Part shown: one piece after another, positions 25,432 to 33,893 of the stretch
How the letters are laid out: each line of letters starts with the position of its first letter
Numbering within the stretch: position 1 is the stretch's first letter
Assembly: GCA_030433805.1 (NCBI GenBank)
Contig: JARUXA010000006.1
Coordinates: 164,220-228,219, forward strand
Direction: 5' to 3'
Length of the DNA stretch: 64,000 bases
From: Sphingomonas sp. PsM26
Lineage (GTDB): Bacteria; Pseudomonadota; Alphaproteobacteria; Sphingomonadales; Sphingomonadaceae
Position numbers and translations under genes: made by a program
The notes under the pieces: model-generated
What the model was told of the DNA's origin: nothing
The model's input: only the letters and a program-made list of their open reading frames with translations
The model's database searches: none

Positions 25432-26537
25432 GCACCACCGCGCTCCTCCCGACCGGCTTTCGTGACCGGCTCCCCCCCTTCGCCGATGCCGCCGCCCGGC
25501 TCGAGGCCGCAGCGCTCGCCGCGGCCTATGCGTACGGCTACGAACGCGCCGACCCCGCGCTCGCCGAGTTCGAGGCTGGCCTCGCCGGTCGCCTCAAGTC
25601 CGCGCGCGCGCAGGATGCGGTGCGCTTCGTCGATCCGGTCAGCCAGGCGACGCTCGCGATTCGCCCCGACATGACCGCGCAGATCGGCCGGATCGCCGCC
25701 ACCCGCATGGCGCATCATCCGCGCCCGGTGCGGCTGTCCTATGCCGGCCCGGTGCTGAAACTCCGCGCCTCGCAGCTCGCGCCCGAGCGTGAACTCCGCC
25801 AGATCGGCTGCGAGCTGATCGGGCTCGATACGGTCGCGGCGGCGCGCGAAGTGGTCGAGGTCGCGGTCGCCGCGCTAGAGGCGGCTGGCGTCACCAATAT
25901 CTCGATCGATTTCACGCTCCCCGACCTGATCGACGTGCTCGCAGGCGGCCCGTTCCCGATCGACGCGGCGCAGATCGATGCGTTGCGCGACCGGCTCGAT
26001 GCCAAGGACGCGGGCGGGGTCGCGGCGATCGCACCCGCCTATCTCCCGCTGATCGAAGCCGCGGGCCCGTTCGAGACCGCGCACGACCGGCTGTGCGCGT
26101 TCGACGCGCGCGGTGCGCTGACCTCGCGGCTCGATGCGCTGTGGAAGATCGCGGACGGATTGAAGGACCGGGTCGCGCTCACGCTCGACCCCACCGAACG
26201 CCACGGCTTCGAATATCAGAGCTGGCTCGGCTTCTCGATCTTCGCGGGCGGCGTGCGCGGCGAGATCGGGCGCGGCGGCACCTATACGATCATGCACGAG
26301 GGCGGCGCGGAGGAGTCCGCGGTCGGCTTCTCGCTTTATGCCGACGCAATCGTCGCGGCGGGGCTGGCGGAGGTCGACCGGCGACGGCTGTTCGTGCCGC
26401 TGGGGACCGATCCCGCGGTGGCGGCGCAGATGCGGGCGGCGGGTTGGGTCACGGTTGCTGCGCTGGAGGCAGGGGATACGCCCGAGGCGCAGCTCTGCAC
26501 GCACTTCCTCGCCGAGGGTGAACCGCGCGCGCTCTAG
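25428..26537 (+). CDS. hisZ: ATP phosphoribosyltransferase regulatory subunit HisZ
   Basis: 369-residue histidyl-tRNA-synthetase-like paralogue that activates the short form of HisG at the first step of histidine synthesis. LLPTGFRDRLPP at the start, RFVDPVSQATLAIRPDMTAQIGRIAA (class II motif-2-like) and the late GRGGTYTIM..ESAVGFSLYADAIV match HisZ. It lacks the anticodon-binding domain of true HisRS. GTG 25428 overlaps the DUF559 stop, and its only ribosome site (GGGAG) is part of the flanking palindrome, so its translation now depends on the inserted element. No hisG is in the window. Confidence 0.92.
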   Translation: MSTTALLPTGFRDRLPPFADAAARLEAAALAAAYAYGYERADPALAEFEAGLAGRLKSARAQDAVRFVDPVSQATLAIRPDMTAQIGRIAATRMAHHPRPVRLSYAGPVLKLRASQLAPERELRQIGCELIGLDTVAAAREVVEVAVAALEAAGVTNISIDFTLPDLIDVLAGGPFPIDAAQIDALRDRLDAKDAGGVAAIAPAYLPLIEAAGPFETAHDRLCAFDARGALTSRLDALWKIADGLKDRVALTLDPTERHGFEYQSWLGFSIFAGGVRGEIGRGGTYTIMHEGGAEESAVGFSLYADAIVAAGLAEVDRRRLFVPLGTDPAVAAQMRAAGWVTVAALEAGDTPEAQLCTHFLAEGEPRAL

Positions 26538-26556
26538 AGGTCGACGCCTCCCACAC

Positions 26557-26630
26557 CGTCCGTTCGTTTGGAGCGTCGTCGAGAAACCTGCGCTGTGCCC
26601 GGCTTCTCGACTTCGCTCGAAGCGAACGGG
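26557..26630. repeat. REP-like inverted pair downstream of hisZ
   Basis: Left unit CCGTTCGTTTGGAGCGTCGT followed by CGAGAA; right unit CTTCTCGACTTCGCTCGAAG followed by CGAACGG is its imperfect reverse complement. It lies in the convergent gap between hisZ and the cytochrome gene (26538-26707), where it could end transcription. Confidence 0.75.
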
Positions 26631-26707
26631 GAGGGGGGACTATCAAAAGTCGTCCCGTTCGCGGAAGCGCTGCCCCGTCGCTCCCGAAATAGTGCCGTCA
26701 GCGCGGG

Positions 26708-27373
26708 TTACTTGCCCGCGGCCGCCGGAACCGTGGTGTTGCCAAGCCCCTCGACGCTCGGCGACGCCTTGCCACCCGGATCGGCCTCACCCGCGGCAGG
26801 GGGTGCCTTGGCGTCGGTCGCGGTCGGCGCACCCGCCGGCGGCGGCGGTAGCGGCACGTTCGAGCCCTGCTGGTTGAGATACAGGATCACGTCGGCGCGA
26901 TCCTTGCCCGCGGTCAGCCCGGCGAAGGTCATCTTGGTCCCGGCGGCATAACCGCGCGGCGAGGTGAGCCACTTGTTGAGCTCCTCGAAGTCCCACTTCT
27001 TGCCCGCACCCGCCTTCTTGAGCGCATCCGAGAAGGCGTAGCCGCCCTTGCCCTGCGCAATGGCTTCGCCGACCGTGCCATACAGGTTCGGCCCGATCCC
27101 GTTCGCGCCGCCCTGCGCGACCGAGTGGCAGGCGGTGCACTTCTTGAACACTTCGGCACCGTGCGCGGCGTCCGCCTTGGCGAGCAGCGCGGCGATCGGT
27201 TCCTCGGCAGCGGCGGCACCGCCTTCGCCACCCTCGGCGGGGGCTTCGATCGGATAGCCTTCCTTTTCGGAAGCGATCGGCTTGACGAGCATGTTGCCGC
27301 CGATCGTCAGCGCGAGCGCCAGGCCCATCGTGCCGAGCACCCAGCCTGCGATCGTATTGGTCCGGTTGTCCAT
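26708..27373 (-). CDS. Membrane-anchored class I cytochrome c
   Basis: 221-residue c-type cytochrome of the CycM/c552 type. An uncleaved N-terminal anchor (IAGWVLGTMGLALALTIGGNMLV, about 8-30) is followed by an Ala/Gly/Glu linker, the heme site CTACH (Cys79, Cys82, His83), IGPNLYGTVGEA and the Met ligand in GTKMTF (about 149). The C-terminus is a Pro/Ala-rich tail. Such proteins carry electrons from the bc1 complex to the aa3 oxidase in alphaproteobacteria. It diverges from pheA; the gap 27374-27518 should hold both promoters. Confidence 0.92.
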   Translation of the reverse strand: MDNRTNTIAGWVLGTMGLALALTIGGNMLVKPIASEKEGYPIEAPAEGGEGGAAAAEEPIAALLAKADAAHGAEVFKKCTACHSVAQGGANGIGPNLYGTVGEAIAQGKGGYAFSDALKKAGAGKKWDFEELNKWLTSPRGYAAGTKMTFAGLTAGKDRADVILYLNQQGSNVPLPPPPAGAPTATDAKAPPAAGEADPGGKASPSVEGLGNTTVPAAAGK

Positions 27374-27518
27374 GTCGTGCCGCTACCCCTGCCGATGTTC
27401 GGCCCTCAGTGGAGCCGCGATAATCCTACCGTGCATAGATTCGCCGGACGCGCATCGCAAGCCGCGCGTTTTCCACCGCTTGCTGTTCCGATGCGAGCCG
27501 GGTACGCGCCGGGGCCGT

Positions 27519-28409
27519 ATGGACAATTTTGCCGCCCCCGCCCGCGCGCTCGTCGAACAGATGACCAACGCCGCCGCCGCCCAGCCGTCCCGCGCGGTCG
27601 CCTTCCAGGGTGCACCGGGGGCGAACTCGCATATCGCGGCGCTTCAGGCGTTTCCGGAAGGGCTGCCGCTGCCGTGTTTCGACTTCGCCGATGCGATCGA
27701 CGCGGTGCGCGATTTCCGCGCGGACTGCGCGATCATTCCGATCGAGAATTCGCTCCACGGGCGGGTTGCCGACATGCACTTCCTGCTGCCGGAATCGGGG
27801 CTGATCATCACCGGCGAGCATTTCCTCGCGATCCGCTACGCGCTGATGGGGACGGGGCCGCTGTCCGAAGTGCGCGAGGCGATGAGCCATCCGCAGGCGC
27901 TCGGGCAATGCCGCCTGTGGTTGCGCGACCGGGGAATCCTGCCGGTCGCCTATCCCGATACCGCAGGAGCCGCGGCGGTGGCGGCGGAGCGCGCGGACCC
28001 GACGCTCGCCGCGCTCGCGCCCCCCGGCGCGGCGGCGCTGTACGGGCTGGAGACGCTCGCGAGCGACATTGCCGACGCCGAGCACAACACCACCCGCTTC
28101 GTCGTGCTCGCCCGCGAGGGGCATGAGCCGATCGGTGACGGGCCGTGGATGACGACGCTGATCTTCGAGGTGAACAACGTTCCGGCAGCGCTCTACAAGG
28201 CAATGGGCGGCTTCGCGACCAACGGCGTCAACATGACCAAGCTCGAAAGCTACCAGCGCGGCGGCAGCTTCGCGGCGACCGAATTCTATGCCGACGTCGA
28301 AGGGCGCCCGGGCGATCCGGGGCTGGGGCGTGCGCTTGCGGAACTGGCGTTCCATTCGAAATGGGTGCGCGTGCTGGGGACATACCGACAGGCGCGTGCG
28401 CGGGGGTAG
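27519..28409 (+). CDS. pheA: Prephenate dehydratase
   Basis: Decarboxylating dehydration of prephenate to phenylpyruvate for phenylalanine synthesis. 296 residues from ATG 27519; the frame is open further upstream, but that stretch overlaps the cytochrome promoter and lacks homology. RAVAFQGAPGANSHIAA, CAIIPIENSLHGRVADMHFLL and the catalytic TRF motif in NTTRFVVLAREG form the PDT domain; TLIFEVNNVPAALYKAMGGFATNGVNMTKLESYQ is the C-terminal ACT domain that binds phenylalanine. There is no chorismate-mutase domain, so it is the monofunctional type. Confidence 0.94.
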   Translation: MDNFAAPARALVEQMTNAAAAQPSRAVAFQGAPGANSHIAALQAFPEGLPLPCFDFADAIDAVRDFRADCAIIPIENSLHGRVADMHFLLPESGLIITGEHFLAIRYALMGTGPLSEVREAMSHPQALGQCRLWLRDRGILPVAYPDTAGAAAVAAERADPTLAALAPPGAAALYGLETLASDIADAEHNTTRFVVLAREGHEPIGDGPWMTTLIFEVNNVPAALYKAMGGFATNGVNMTKLESYQRGGSFAATEFYADVEGRPGDPGLGRALAELAFHSKWVRVLGTYRQARARG

Positions 28410-28422
28410 GGGGCGTACGTTG

Positions 28423-28530
28423 CTCCCCTCCCTGGAAGGGAGGGGCTGGGGGTGGGTTGGTCCGTTGTTCGGATGTCTTTCGTCCTGGAAAGCGACCCAC
28501 CCCCGACCCCTCCCTTCCAGGGAGGGGAGG
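28423..28530. repeat. REP-like inverted pair between pheA and nudC
   Basis: CCCCTCCCTGGAAGGGAGGG hairpins with GGGGGTGGGT arms face each other, the same family as 2151-2257. It occupies the convergent gap between pheA and nudC and could act as a two-way transcript end. Confidence 0.85.
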
Positions 28531-28544
28531 AGCAGCGTTGAGCC

Positions 28545-29414
28545 TCAGCCCTCCGCCCAGGCCGTCAGCAGCGTGAACGCGATCGCATAAGCGGGCGGCG
28601 GCAGGAACGGCCCGTCACCCCCGGCCAGCACCGCGCGCACATCCTCGCGCGAGACCCAGATCGCGTCTTCCAACTCGTTGGTATCGAGCGTGATCGTGTC
28701 GTTTTCCGCCATGCCGACGCACGCCACCATCAGCGACGACGGAAACGGCCACGGCTGGCTAGCGATGTAGCGCACGTCGCGCACGCGGACGCCCGCTTCC
28801 TCCATGATCTCGCGCGCAACCGCTTCCTCGATCGATTCGCCGGGTTCGAGGAACCCCGCCAACGCCGAATAGCGACCGGGCGGGAAGGCGGGTTGCCGCC
28901 CCAGCAAGGCGCGGCCGTCATGCTCCGCGATCATGATGACGACGGGATCGACTCGCGGGAAATGCTCGGCCTTGCACGACGGGCAACGCCGCCCCCAGCC
29001 CGCGCGGAACATCTCGGTCTGCTGCCCGCAATTCGCGCAGAACTGGTGCCGGCTGTGCCAGTCGAGCACGCTGCGCGCGGCGGCATAGGTCGCCGCCTCG
29101 CCCGGCGCGAATTGGCCAAGCAGCCCGAACAGCCGGGGCGAGCGCCCTGGCGGCGCGCGCATCCCCGGCACATAGGCCGCGAAATGCCCGCGCCCGTTCT
29201 CGTCGAGCCCGAGCAGCACCAGCTCGGCCCCGTCCGGCACGTCGGCAAGCGTCGTCCAGCCGAGCGTCCCGTCGCCCATCAGCACGGGGTCGAATCCGTC
29301 GAGCCGGAGCAGCCGCGAACGCCAGTCGGAGGTCAGCGCGGCGAGCCCCGCGTCGTCGTGGCGCAGCGCGTCCGCCCGGTCGAGCGTCCCGCCGGTAAAG
29401 CCCGGAGCGATCAC
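28545..29414 (-). CDS. nudC: NAD(+) diphosphatase / NAD-decapping hydrolase NudC
   Basis: Nudix hydrolase that cleaves NAD(H) and NAD-capped RNA. 289 residues. The zinc ribbon is CANCGQQ..CPSC; the Nudix box is GFLEPGESIEEAVAREIMEE with its catalytic glutamates; the NudC-specific SQPWPFPSSLM follows. All key elements are present. It starts with GTG at 29414 overlapping the stop of the serine hydrolase (GTGA), so it ends a three-gene minus-strand unit mutY-hydrolase-nudC. Confidence 0.94.
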   Translation of the reverse strand: MIAPGFTGGTLDRADALRHDDAGLAALTSDWRSRLLRLDGFDPVLMGDGTLGWTTLADVPDGAELVLLGLDENGRGHFAAYVPGMRAPPGRSPRLFGLLGQFAPGEAATYAAARSVLDWHSRHQFCANCGQQTEMFRAGWGRRCPSCKAEHFPRVDPVVIMIAEHDGRALLGRQPAFPPGRYSALAGFLEPGESIEEAVAREIMEEAGVRVRDVRYIASQPWPFPSSLMVACVGMAENDTITLDTNELEDAIWVSREDVRAVLAGGDGPFLPPPAYAIAFTLLTAWAEG

Positions 29415-30748
29415 CGCTTGGTCAGGACCGGTGCGAGGTCGGCGTAGATCGCCTTGGTCGAATCGGTACGAAGCGGATATTTGTCGCTCGGCAGGTAGTT
29501 GACCATCACGGTCGCGCGGACCTTGTTGGTCGGATCGACCCAGGCGATCGTGCCCGCGGCCCCGCCCCAGCTATACGTACCCTTACCCGGACCGCCCGGT
29601 GTATCGTACAACGTCACCGAACCGCCCGCGCCGAACCCCTGCGCATTGGTCGTGCCGCCCGTTGCCGAGACCGACCCCGGATAGACCACGCCGAGCGGCA
29701 GCAGATCGGACATGGCGAGCTGAACCGTCGCGGGCTTGAGGACGCGCTTGCCATCGAGCGTGCCGCCATTCTGGAGCATGTGGAGGAAACGATCGTAGTC
29801 GCGCGCCGACATCACCAGCCCGGCGCCACCGTAGGGGAAGCTCGGCTTCTGGAGGTAGACCGAGGTCGCCGCCGGATCGAGCGGGACACGGTTGTCGCCA
29901 ACGATCGCATAGCCCGTCGCGAGACGGCGGACTTCCGATTGCGGCACGGTGAAATAGGTCGAGTTCATCTTGAGCGGCTTGAAGATCCGCGTCTGGAGAA
30001 AGCGGTCGAACGGCATCTTGCTCGCGACTTCGATCACGCGGCCCATCACGTCGAGCCCGATCGAATAGCTCCAGCGCGTGCCGGGCTCCGCAATCAGCGG
30101 CAGCGTCGCGACCTTGTTGGCAAAGGCCTCCAGCGTTGCGGGGCGCTTGAGCCGCATCTGCGCCTCGCTCTTCACGTCGGCGGTGAAGGGGGTGATCCCT
30201 GCCTCTTCATACGCCTTGAGCAGCGGGCCCTTGGTGATGATCGTATAGCCGAGCCCCGCGGTGTGCGTCAGCAACTGGCGCACCGTGATCGCGTGCGTCG
30301 CGGGCAGCGAAGTCATCGAATCCGGGCTGACCTGGACCTTCATATATTTGAACGCGGGGATGAAATCGCTGACCTTCTGGTCGAGGCCGATCTTGCCGTC
30401 CTCGATCAGCATCATCGCCGCCATCGCGGTGATCGGCTTGGTCATCGAATAGACGCGCCACAGGCTGTCGGCGTCGGTCATTGCCGCGCCGGGTTCGTCA
30501 CCGAGCTTGCCGTTGGCGATCACTGCGGGGGGTGCATCGCCATGCCCGATCACACCGACGATGCCGGGCATCTTGTTGGCGGCAATATAGTCGGCGAACA
30601 GCTTCTGCGTGGCGGGGAGCGACGGCGTGCCGGTCTGCGGCTGTGCGGCCATCTGGGGCGCCATGCGCGGTGCCGGCTGCTGTGCAACCACGACGCCTGC
30701 GGTGAGAGCGGCGAGGGCGCTTCCCAAAATCAGATACCGTTTCATCAT
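29411..30748 (-). CDS. Secreted serine hydrolase, class C beta-lactamase/esterase family
   Basis: 445 residues. MMKRYLILGSALAALTAGVVVA is a signal peptide, so it acts in the periplasm or outside. The beta-lactamase fold has the S-x-x-K active site in VYSMTKPITAMAAM and the Tyr motif in WSYSIGLDVMGRVIE. Such proteins are usually esterases or D-aminopeptidase-like rather than true AmpC. Two adjacent ATGs (30748 and 30745) follow an AGGAGAAG site; the second has better spacing. The ATG overlaps the mutY stop (ATGATGA). Substrate unknown. Confidence 0.9.
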   Translation of the reverse strand: MMKRYLILGSALAALTAGVVVAQQPAPRMAPQMAAQPQTGTPSLPATQKLFADYIAANKMPGIVGVIGHGDAPPAVIANGKLGDEPGAAMTDADSLWRVYSMTKPITAMAAMMLIEDGKIGLDQKVSDFIPAFKYMKVQVSPDSMTSLPATHAITVRQLLTHTAGLGYTIITKGPLLKAYEEAGITPFTADVKSEAQMRLKRPATLEAFANKVATLPLIAEPGTRWSYSIGLDVMGRVIEVASKMPFDRFLQTRIFKPLKMNSTYFTVPQSEVRRLATGYAIVGDNRVPLDPAATSVYLQKPSFPYGGAGLVMSARDYDRFLHMLQNGGTLDGKRVLKPATVQLAMSDLLPLGVVYPGSVSATGGTTNAQGFGAGGSVTLYDTPGGPGKGTYSWGGAAGTIAWVDPTNKVRATVMVNYLPSDKYPLRTDSTKAIYADLAPVLTKR

Positions 30749-31791
30749 CTTCTCCTGTTTGCCACCCGAATCGCCGTCGCCGCCTTGGCGAAGACCGTCG
30801 GCAGCCCGGCCGAGTCGAGCTCGGCGATGGGCCACCATTCACCCGAATCGCCATGCCCACCGCCGTGCGCCACGGCAAGCGACAGTTCGAGCCGGAAGTG
30901 CGTGAAGACGTGCGCGACCGTCTGCGGCAGCGGGGTCCAGTCGGCGGCAACCGGCGAATCGGCGAGCCCCGGCGGCGCATCCGCCCACGCCCCCGTCGGC
31001 AGCGCGCGCATCCCCCCGAGCAACCCGCGCGGCGGACGACGGACGAGCAGCACGCGATCGTCCCGTTCGAGCCAGAAAATCGTGCCGTAGCGCTGCGGCT
31101 TGACCGGCTTGGGCTGCTTGATCGGGAAACCCTCGGGATTGCCTTGCGCGTAGGCCATGCAGTCGGCGGACAACGGGCAGGCGAGGCAGCGCGGGGTGCG
31201 CGGGGTACAGACGCTCGATCCGAGATCCATCATCGCCTGCGCGAAATCGCCCGATCGCGTGTCCGGCGTGATCGTGTCGGTCGCGGTGCGGATTTTGGCC
31301 AAGCCATTGGGAAGTGGAGTTTCTATCGCAAACAGCCGCGCGACGACGCGTGCAACGTTTGCATCGATTACGACCGCGCGCTCCCCGAACGCGATCGCGG
31401 CGATCGCCGCCGCGGTATAGGCACCGACCCCGGGCAGCGTGAGCAGTCCCGCCTCGGTGGTGGGAAACCCGCCCGCCGCAACCACCGCCCGCGCGCAGGC
31501 ATGGAGGTTGCGCGCTCGCGCATAATAGCCGAGCCCGGCCCACGCCGCCATCAGATCGGCCTCGGGCGCGGCGGCGAGCGCCTCGACGCTTGGCCAGCGC
31601 GCGACGAACTCCGCGAAGCGCGGGGTGACTGCCGCGACGGTCGTCTGCTGGAGCATGATCTCGGACAGCCACACGCGATACGGGTCGGGCGCATTACTCC
31701 CGGGGGCGGCGCGCCACGGTAACGTACGCGCATGCGCGTCGTACCAGCTGAGCAAATGGGAGGCGATTTGGGAAGGACGCTTGGCGGACAC
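30745..31791 (-). CDS. mutY: A/G-specific adenine DNA glycosylase
   Basis: Removes adenine mispaired with 8-oxoguanine. About 348 residues from GTG 31791. SEIMLQQTTVAAVTPRF holds the catalytic Glu; the helix-hairpin-helix LPGVGAYTAAAIAAIAFGE leads to the catalytic Asp in VIDANVARV; the 4Fe-4S loop is C-x6-C-x2-C-x5-C (CTPRTPRCLACPLSADC). The C-terminal Nudix-like 8-oxoG recognition domain is present. The frame is open upstream to 32025 but antisense to the DUF721 gene, so GTG 31791 is preferred. The divergent start of the next gene is only some 26 bases away. Confidence 0.94.
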   Translation of the reverse strand: MSAKRPSQIASHLLSWYDAHARTLPWRAAPGSNAPDPYRVWLSEIMLQQTTVAAVTPRFAEFVARWPSVEALAAAPEADLMAAWAGLGYYARARNLHACARAVVAAGGFPTTEAGLLTLPGVGAYTAAAIAAIAFGERAVVIDANVARVVARLFAIETPLPNGLAKIRTATDTITPDTRSGDFAQAMMDLGSSVCTPRTPRCLACPLSADCMAYAQGNPEGFPIKQPKPVKPQRYGTIFWLERDDRVLLVRRPPRGLLGGMRALPTGAWADAPPGLADSPVAADWTPLPQTVAHVFTHFRLELSLAVAHGGGHGDSGEWWPIAELDSAGLPTVFAKAATAIRVANRRR

Positions 31792-31817
31792 GGCATCGCT
31801 ATGGCATGGACGGCGGG

Positions 31818-32369
31818 ATGAGCACCAGCGGCACCAAAGCCCCCCCCAAGACCAAGTTACCCCCTGCGCAGCCCGAGCATCGCCGCGGCGGTCGCGCGCG
31901 TTCGGTCGCCGAACTTCTGCCTGATGCCGGACGCGCGGCATTCCGCCGTTTCGGCTTCGTCCAGAGCGCGGTCGTGACGCGCTGGGGCGAGATCGTCGGC
32001 CCGCGCTACGCCAATGTTTCTGCACCCGAATCGATCAAGTTCCCGCATGGCGAGCGGACCGGCGGGACGCTCAACCTGGTCGTGCGCGGCGCGCATGCGA
32101 CGATGATGCAGCATATCGCGCCCGAGATCATCGAACGGGTCAATCGCTTCTTCGGCTATGCCGCGATCTCCAAGGTGCAGATTCGGCAAGGCGACGTGAT
32201 TGCGCGGGCCAAGCGCACGCCGCCGCCCGCGCTCCCGCCCGCCCCGCCCGAACTGGGCGAGAGCCTGCGGACGATCGCGGATCCGGAATTGAAGGCAGTG
32301 CTCGAGGCGCTTGCCGCAGGGGTGGCCGCATCGCGCGGCGTGCCAGTCATCGGGGAACGGAAAGCATGA
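31818..32369 (+). CDS. DUF721 (DciA-like) protein
   Basis: 183 residues from ATG 31818 (ATG 31806 possible). The DUF721 core runs from about 35 to 115 (FVQSAVVTRWGEIVGPRYANVSAPESIKF..TLNLVVRGAHATMMQHIAPEIIERVNRFFGYAAISKVQI). DciA members load or assist the replicative helicase DnaB in bacteria lacking DnaC. The C-terminal part is Pro/Ala-rich and variable. It overlaps the first DsbA-like gene by four bases (ATGA), starting a DUF721-dsbA-dsbA-smc run. Confidence 0.85.
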   Translation: MSTSGTKAPPKTKLPPAQPEHRRGGRARSVAELLPDAGRAAFRRFGFVQSAVVTRWGEIVGPRYANVSAPESIKFPHGERTGGTLNLVVRGAHATMMQHIAPEIIERVNRFFGYAAISKVQIRQGDVIARAKRTPPPALPPAPPELGESLRTIADPELKAVLEALAAGVAASRGVPVIGERKA

Positions 32370-33094
32370 TGCGGAGCCTGGGGTTGGTCGCGCTCGTGGC
32401 GAGCGCAGCGCTGGTCGCTTCGGCGGGTGCTGCGCCGGTACAGCGCAAGCCCGCGCCACGCCCCGCGGCGGTCGACTGGACTCGCACGCTGGTCCGTACG
32501 CCCGAGGGTGGCGTGCGGATGGGCAACCCCGACGCCAAGGTCAAACTGATCGAATATGGCGCACGCACTTGCCCGACCTGCGCGCAATTCGCGGTCGAGG
32601 GGGAACCCAAGCTGGTCGCGGGCTATGTCGCGAACGGGCGGGTCAGCTACGAATATCGTGATTACCCGGTGCATGGCGCGCTCGACCTCGGTCCGATCCT
32701 GCTGGGCGATTGCGTACCGCTGCCGCACTTCTTCCGCGTGATGGAAGCGATGATGGCGCAGCAGAAGAGCCTGGTCGGCCGGCCCGCCGAGGTTCCCGAG
32801 GCGAAGGGCAAGGAGCTTGAGAAAGCCACCCCCAACGTCGTCGCGGCCTATCTGGCGGATTTTTATGGCTATACTGATCTGGTCGTGAAGATGGGCCTGC
32901 CGCGGCCGCGCGCTGCGGCGTGTCTGGCGGACCCCAAGGCGATCGACACAATCGTCTCGCGCGCCAACATCGGCCAGTCGACCTACAAGATCAGCGGGAC
33001 GCCGAGCTTCATTCTTGACGGCAAGGTCATCCCGAACGTGTTCGCCTGGGACACGCTCGAGCCTGTGCTGAAGACCGCGCTTGCCGCTAAATAA
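32366..33094 (+). CDS. DsbA-like periplasmic thioredoxin-fold protein, first copy
   Basis: 242 residues with a signal peptide (SLGLVALVASAALVASAGA). The redox centre is CPTC in YGARTCPTCAQFAVEG, followed by the helical insert and the cis-Pro region SGTPSFILDGKV typical of DsbA/BdbD-type thiol oxidoreductases. Its partner gene directly downstream has CPFC and a lipobox. Likely role is disulfide formation or exchange in the periplasm. ATGA overlap with the DUF721 gene; 27 bases to the next gene. Confidence 0.88.
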   Translation: MMRSLGLVALVASAALVASAGAAPVQRKPAPRPAAVDWTRTLVRTPEGGVRMGNPDAKVKLIEYGARTCPTCAQFAVEGEPKLVAGYVANGRVSYEYRDYPVHGALDLGPILLGDCVPLPHFFRVMEAMMAQQKSLVGRPAEVPEAKGKELEKATPNVVAAYLADFYGYTDLVVKMGLPRPRAAACLADPKAIDTIVSRANIGQSTYKISGTPSFILDGKVIPNVFAWDTLEPVLKTALAAK

Positions 33095-33121
33095 TATCCG
33101 ATACCTAGGAGCTAGCTTGAG

Positions 33122-33874
33122 ATGACCAACCGTATCCTGGCGCTTGCGCTGCCCGCTCTGCTCATTGCCGGCTGTGGCGACAACAGCAAGGGCACCGGCA
33201 CCACCACCGCTGCCAGTGCCCCCGTCGCAGGCAAGGCCGCACCCGCTGGCCAGAGCTGGACCGACACGGTCGTCAAGACCGCCGACTATGGCTATCGCAT
33301 GGGCAACCCCGATGCGCCGATCAAGCTGGTCGAATATGGCTCGCGCGCCTGCCCGTTCTGCGCACAGTTCGAGGCGGAAGGCTTCCCGCTGCTCAAGTCG
33401 CAGTACATCGCGAGCGGCAAGGTCTCGTACGAGTTCCGCGATTACCCGATCCACGGCGCGCTCGACATCGCGCCGATCCTGCTTGGCCATTGCGTCGACG
33501 ATGCCGCGTTCTTCCCGCTGCTCGAGGCGATGATGGCGAACCAGCAGACGCTGCTCGCCAAGGAGCAGGAAGTCGCGCAAAAGGTGCAGGGAATGCAGGG
33601 CGCATCGCCACAGACGATCGCGGCGACCTTCGCGCAGGATCTGGGCTATCTCGATTTCGTCAAGCAGCGCGGTGTGCCCGATGCCAAGGCGCGCGCCTGC
33701 CTTGCGGATTCGACCCAACTTGATGCGCTGACCAAGGCGACCGCCAAAGCCAACGCCGATCACAACGTGACGAGCACGCCGACCTTCCTGATCAACAACG
33801 AGCCCGTCGCGCTCGAACCGACCGGTGCGGCGTGGCCGCAGCTCGAACAGGCGCTCAAGCGCGCCGGCGGCTGA
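33122..33874 (+). CDS. DsbA-like lipoprotein, second copy
   Basis: 250 residues, a paralogue of the preceding gene (shared YRMGNPDAPIKLVEYGSRACPFC, SYEFRDYPIHGALDIAPILLGHC and TSTPTFLINNEPV). The N-terminus RILALALPALLIAGCGDNSKG is a lipobox with Cys at about 18, so it is membrane tethered. The redox site is CPFC rather than CPTC, so the two likely differ in potential. TAGGAGCTAGCTTGAG precedes the ATG. smc follows after 19 bases. Confidence 0.9.
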   Translation: MTNRILALALPALLIAGCGDNSKGTGTTTAASAPVAGKAAPAGQSWTDTVVKTADYGYRMGNPDAPIKLVEYGSRACPFCAQFEAEGFPLLKSQYIASGKVSYEFRDYPIHGALDIAPILLGHCVDDAAFFPLLEAMMANQQTLLAKEQEVAQKVQGMQGASPQTIAATFAQDLGYLDFVKQRGVPDAKARACLADSTQLDALTKATAKANADHNVTSTPTFLINNEPVALEPTGAAWPQLEQALKRAGG

Positions 33875-33893
33875 CCCGGACAGGTCCGGGGGG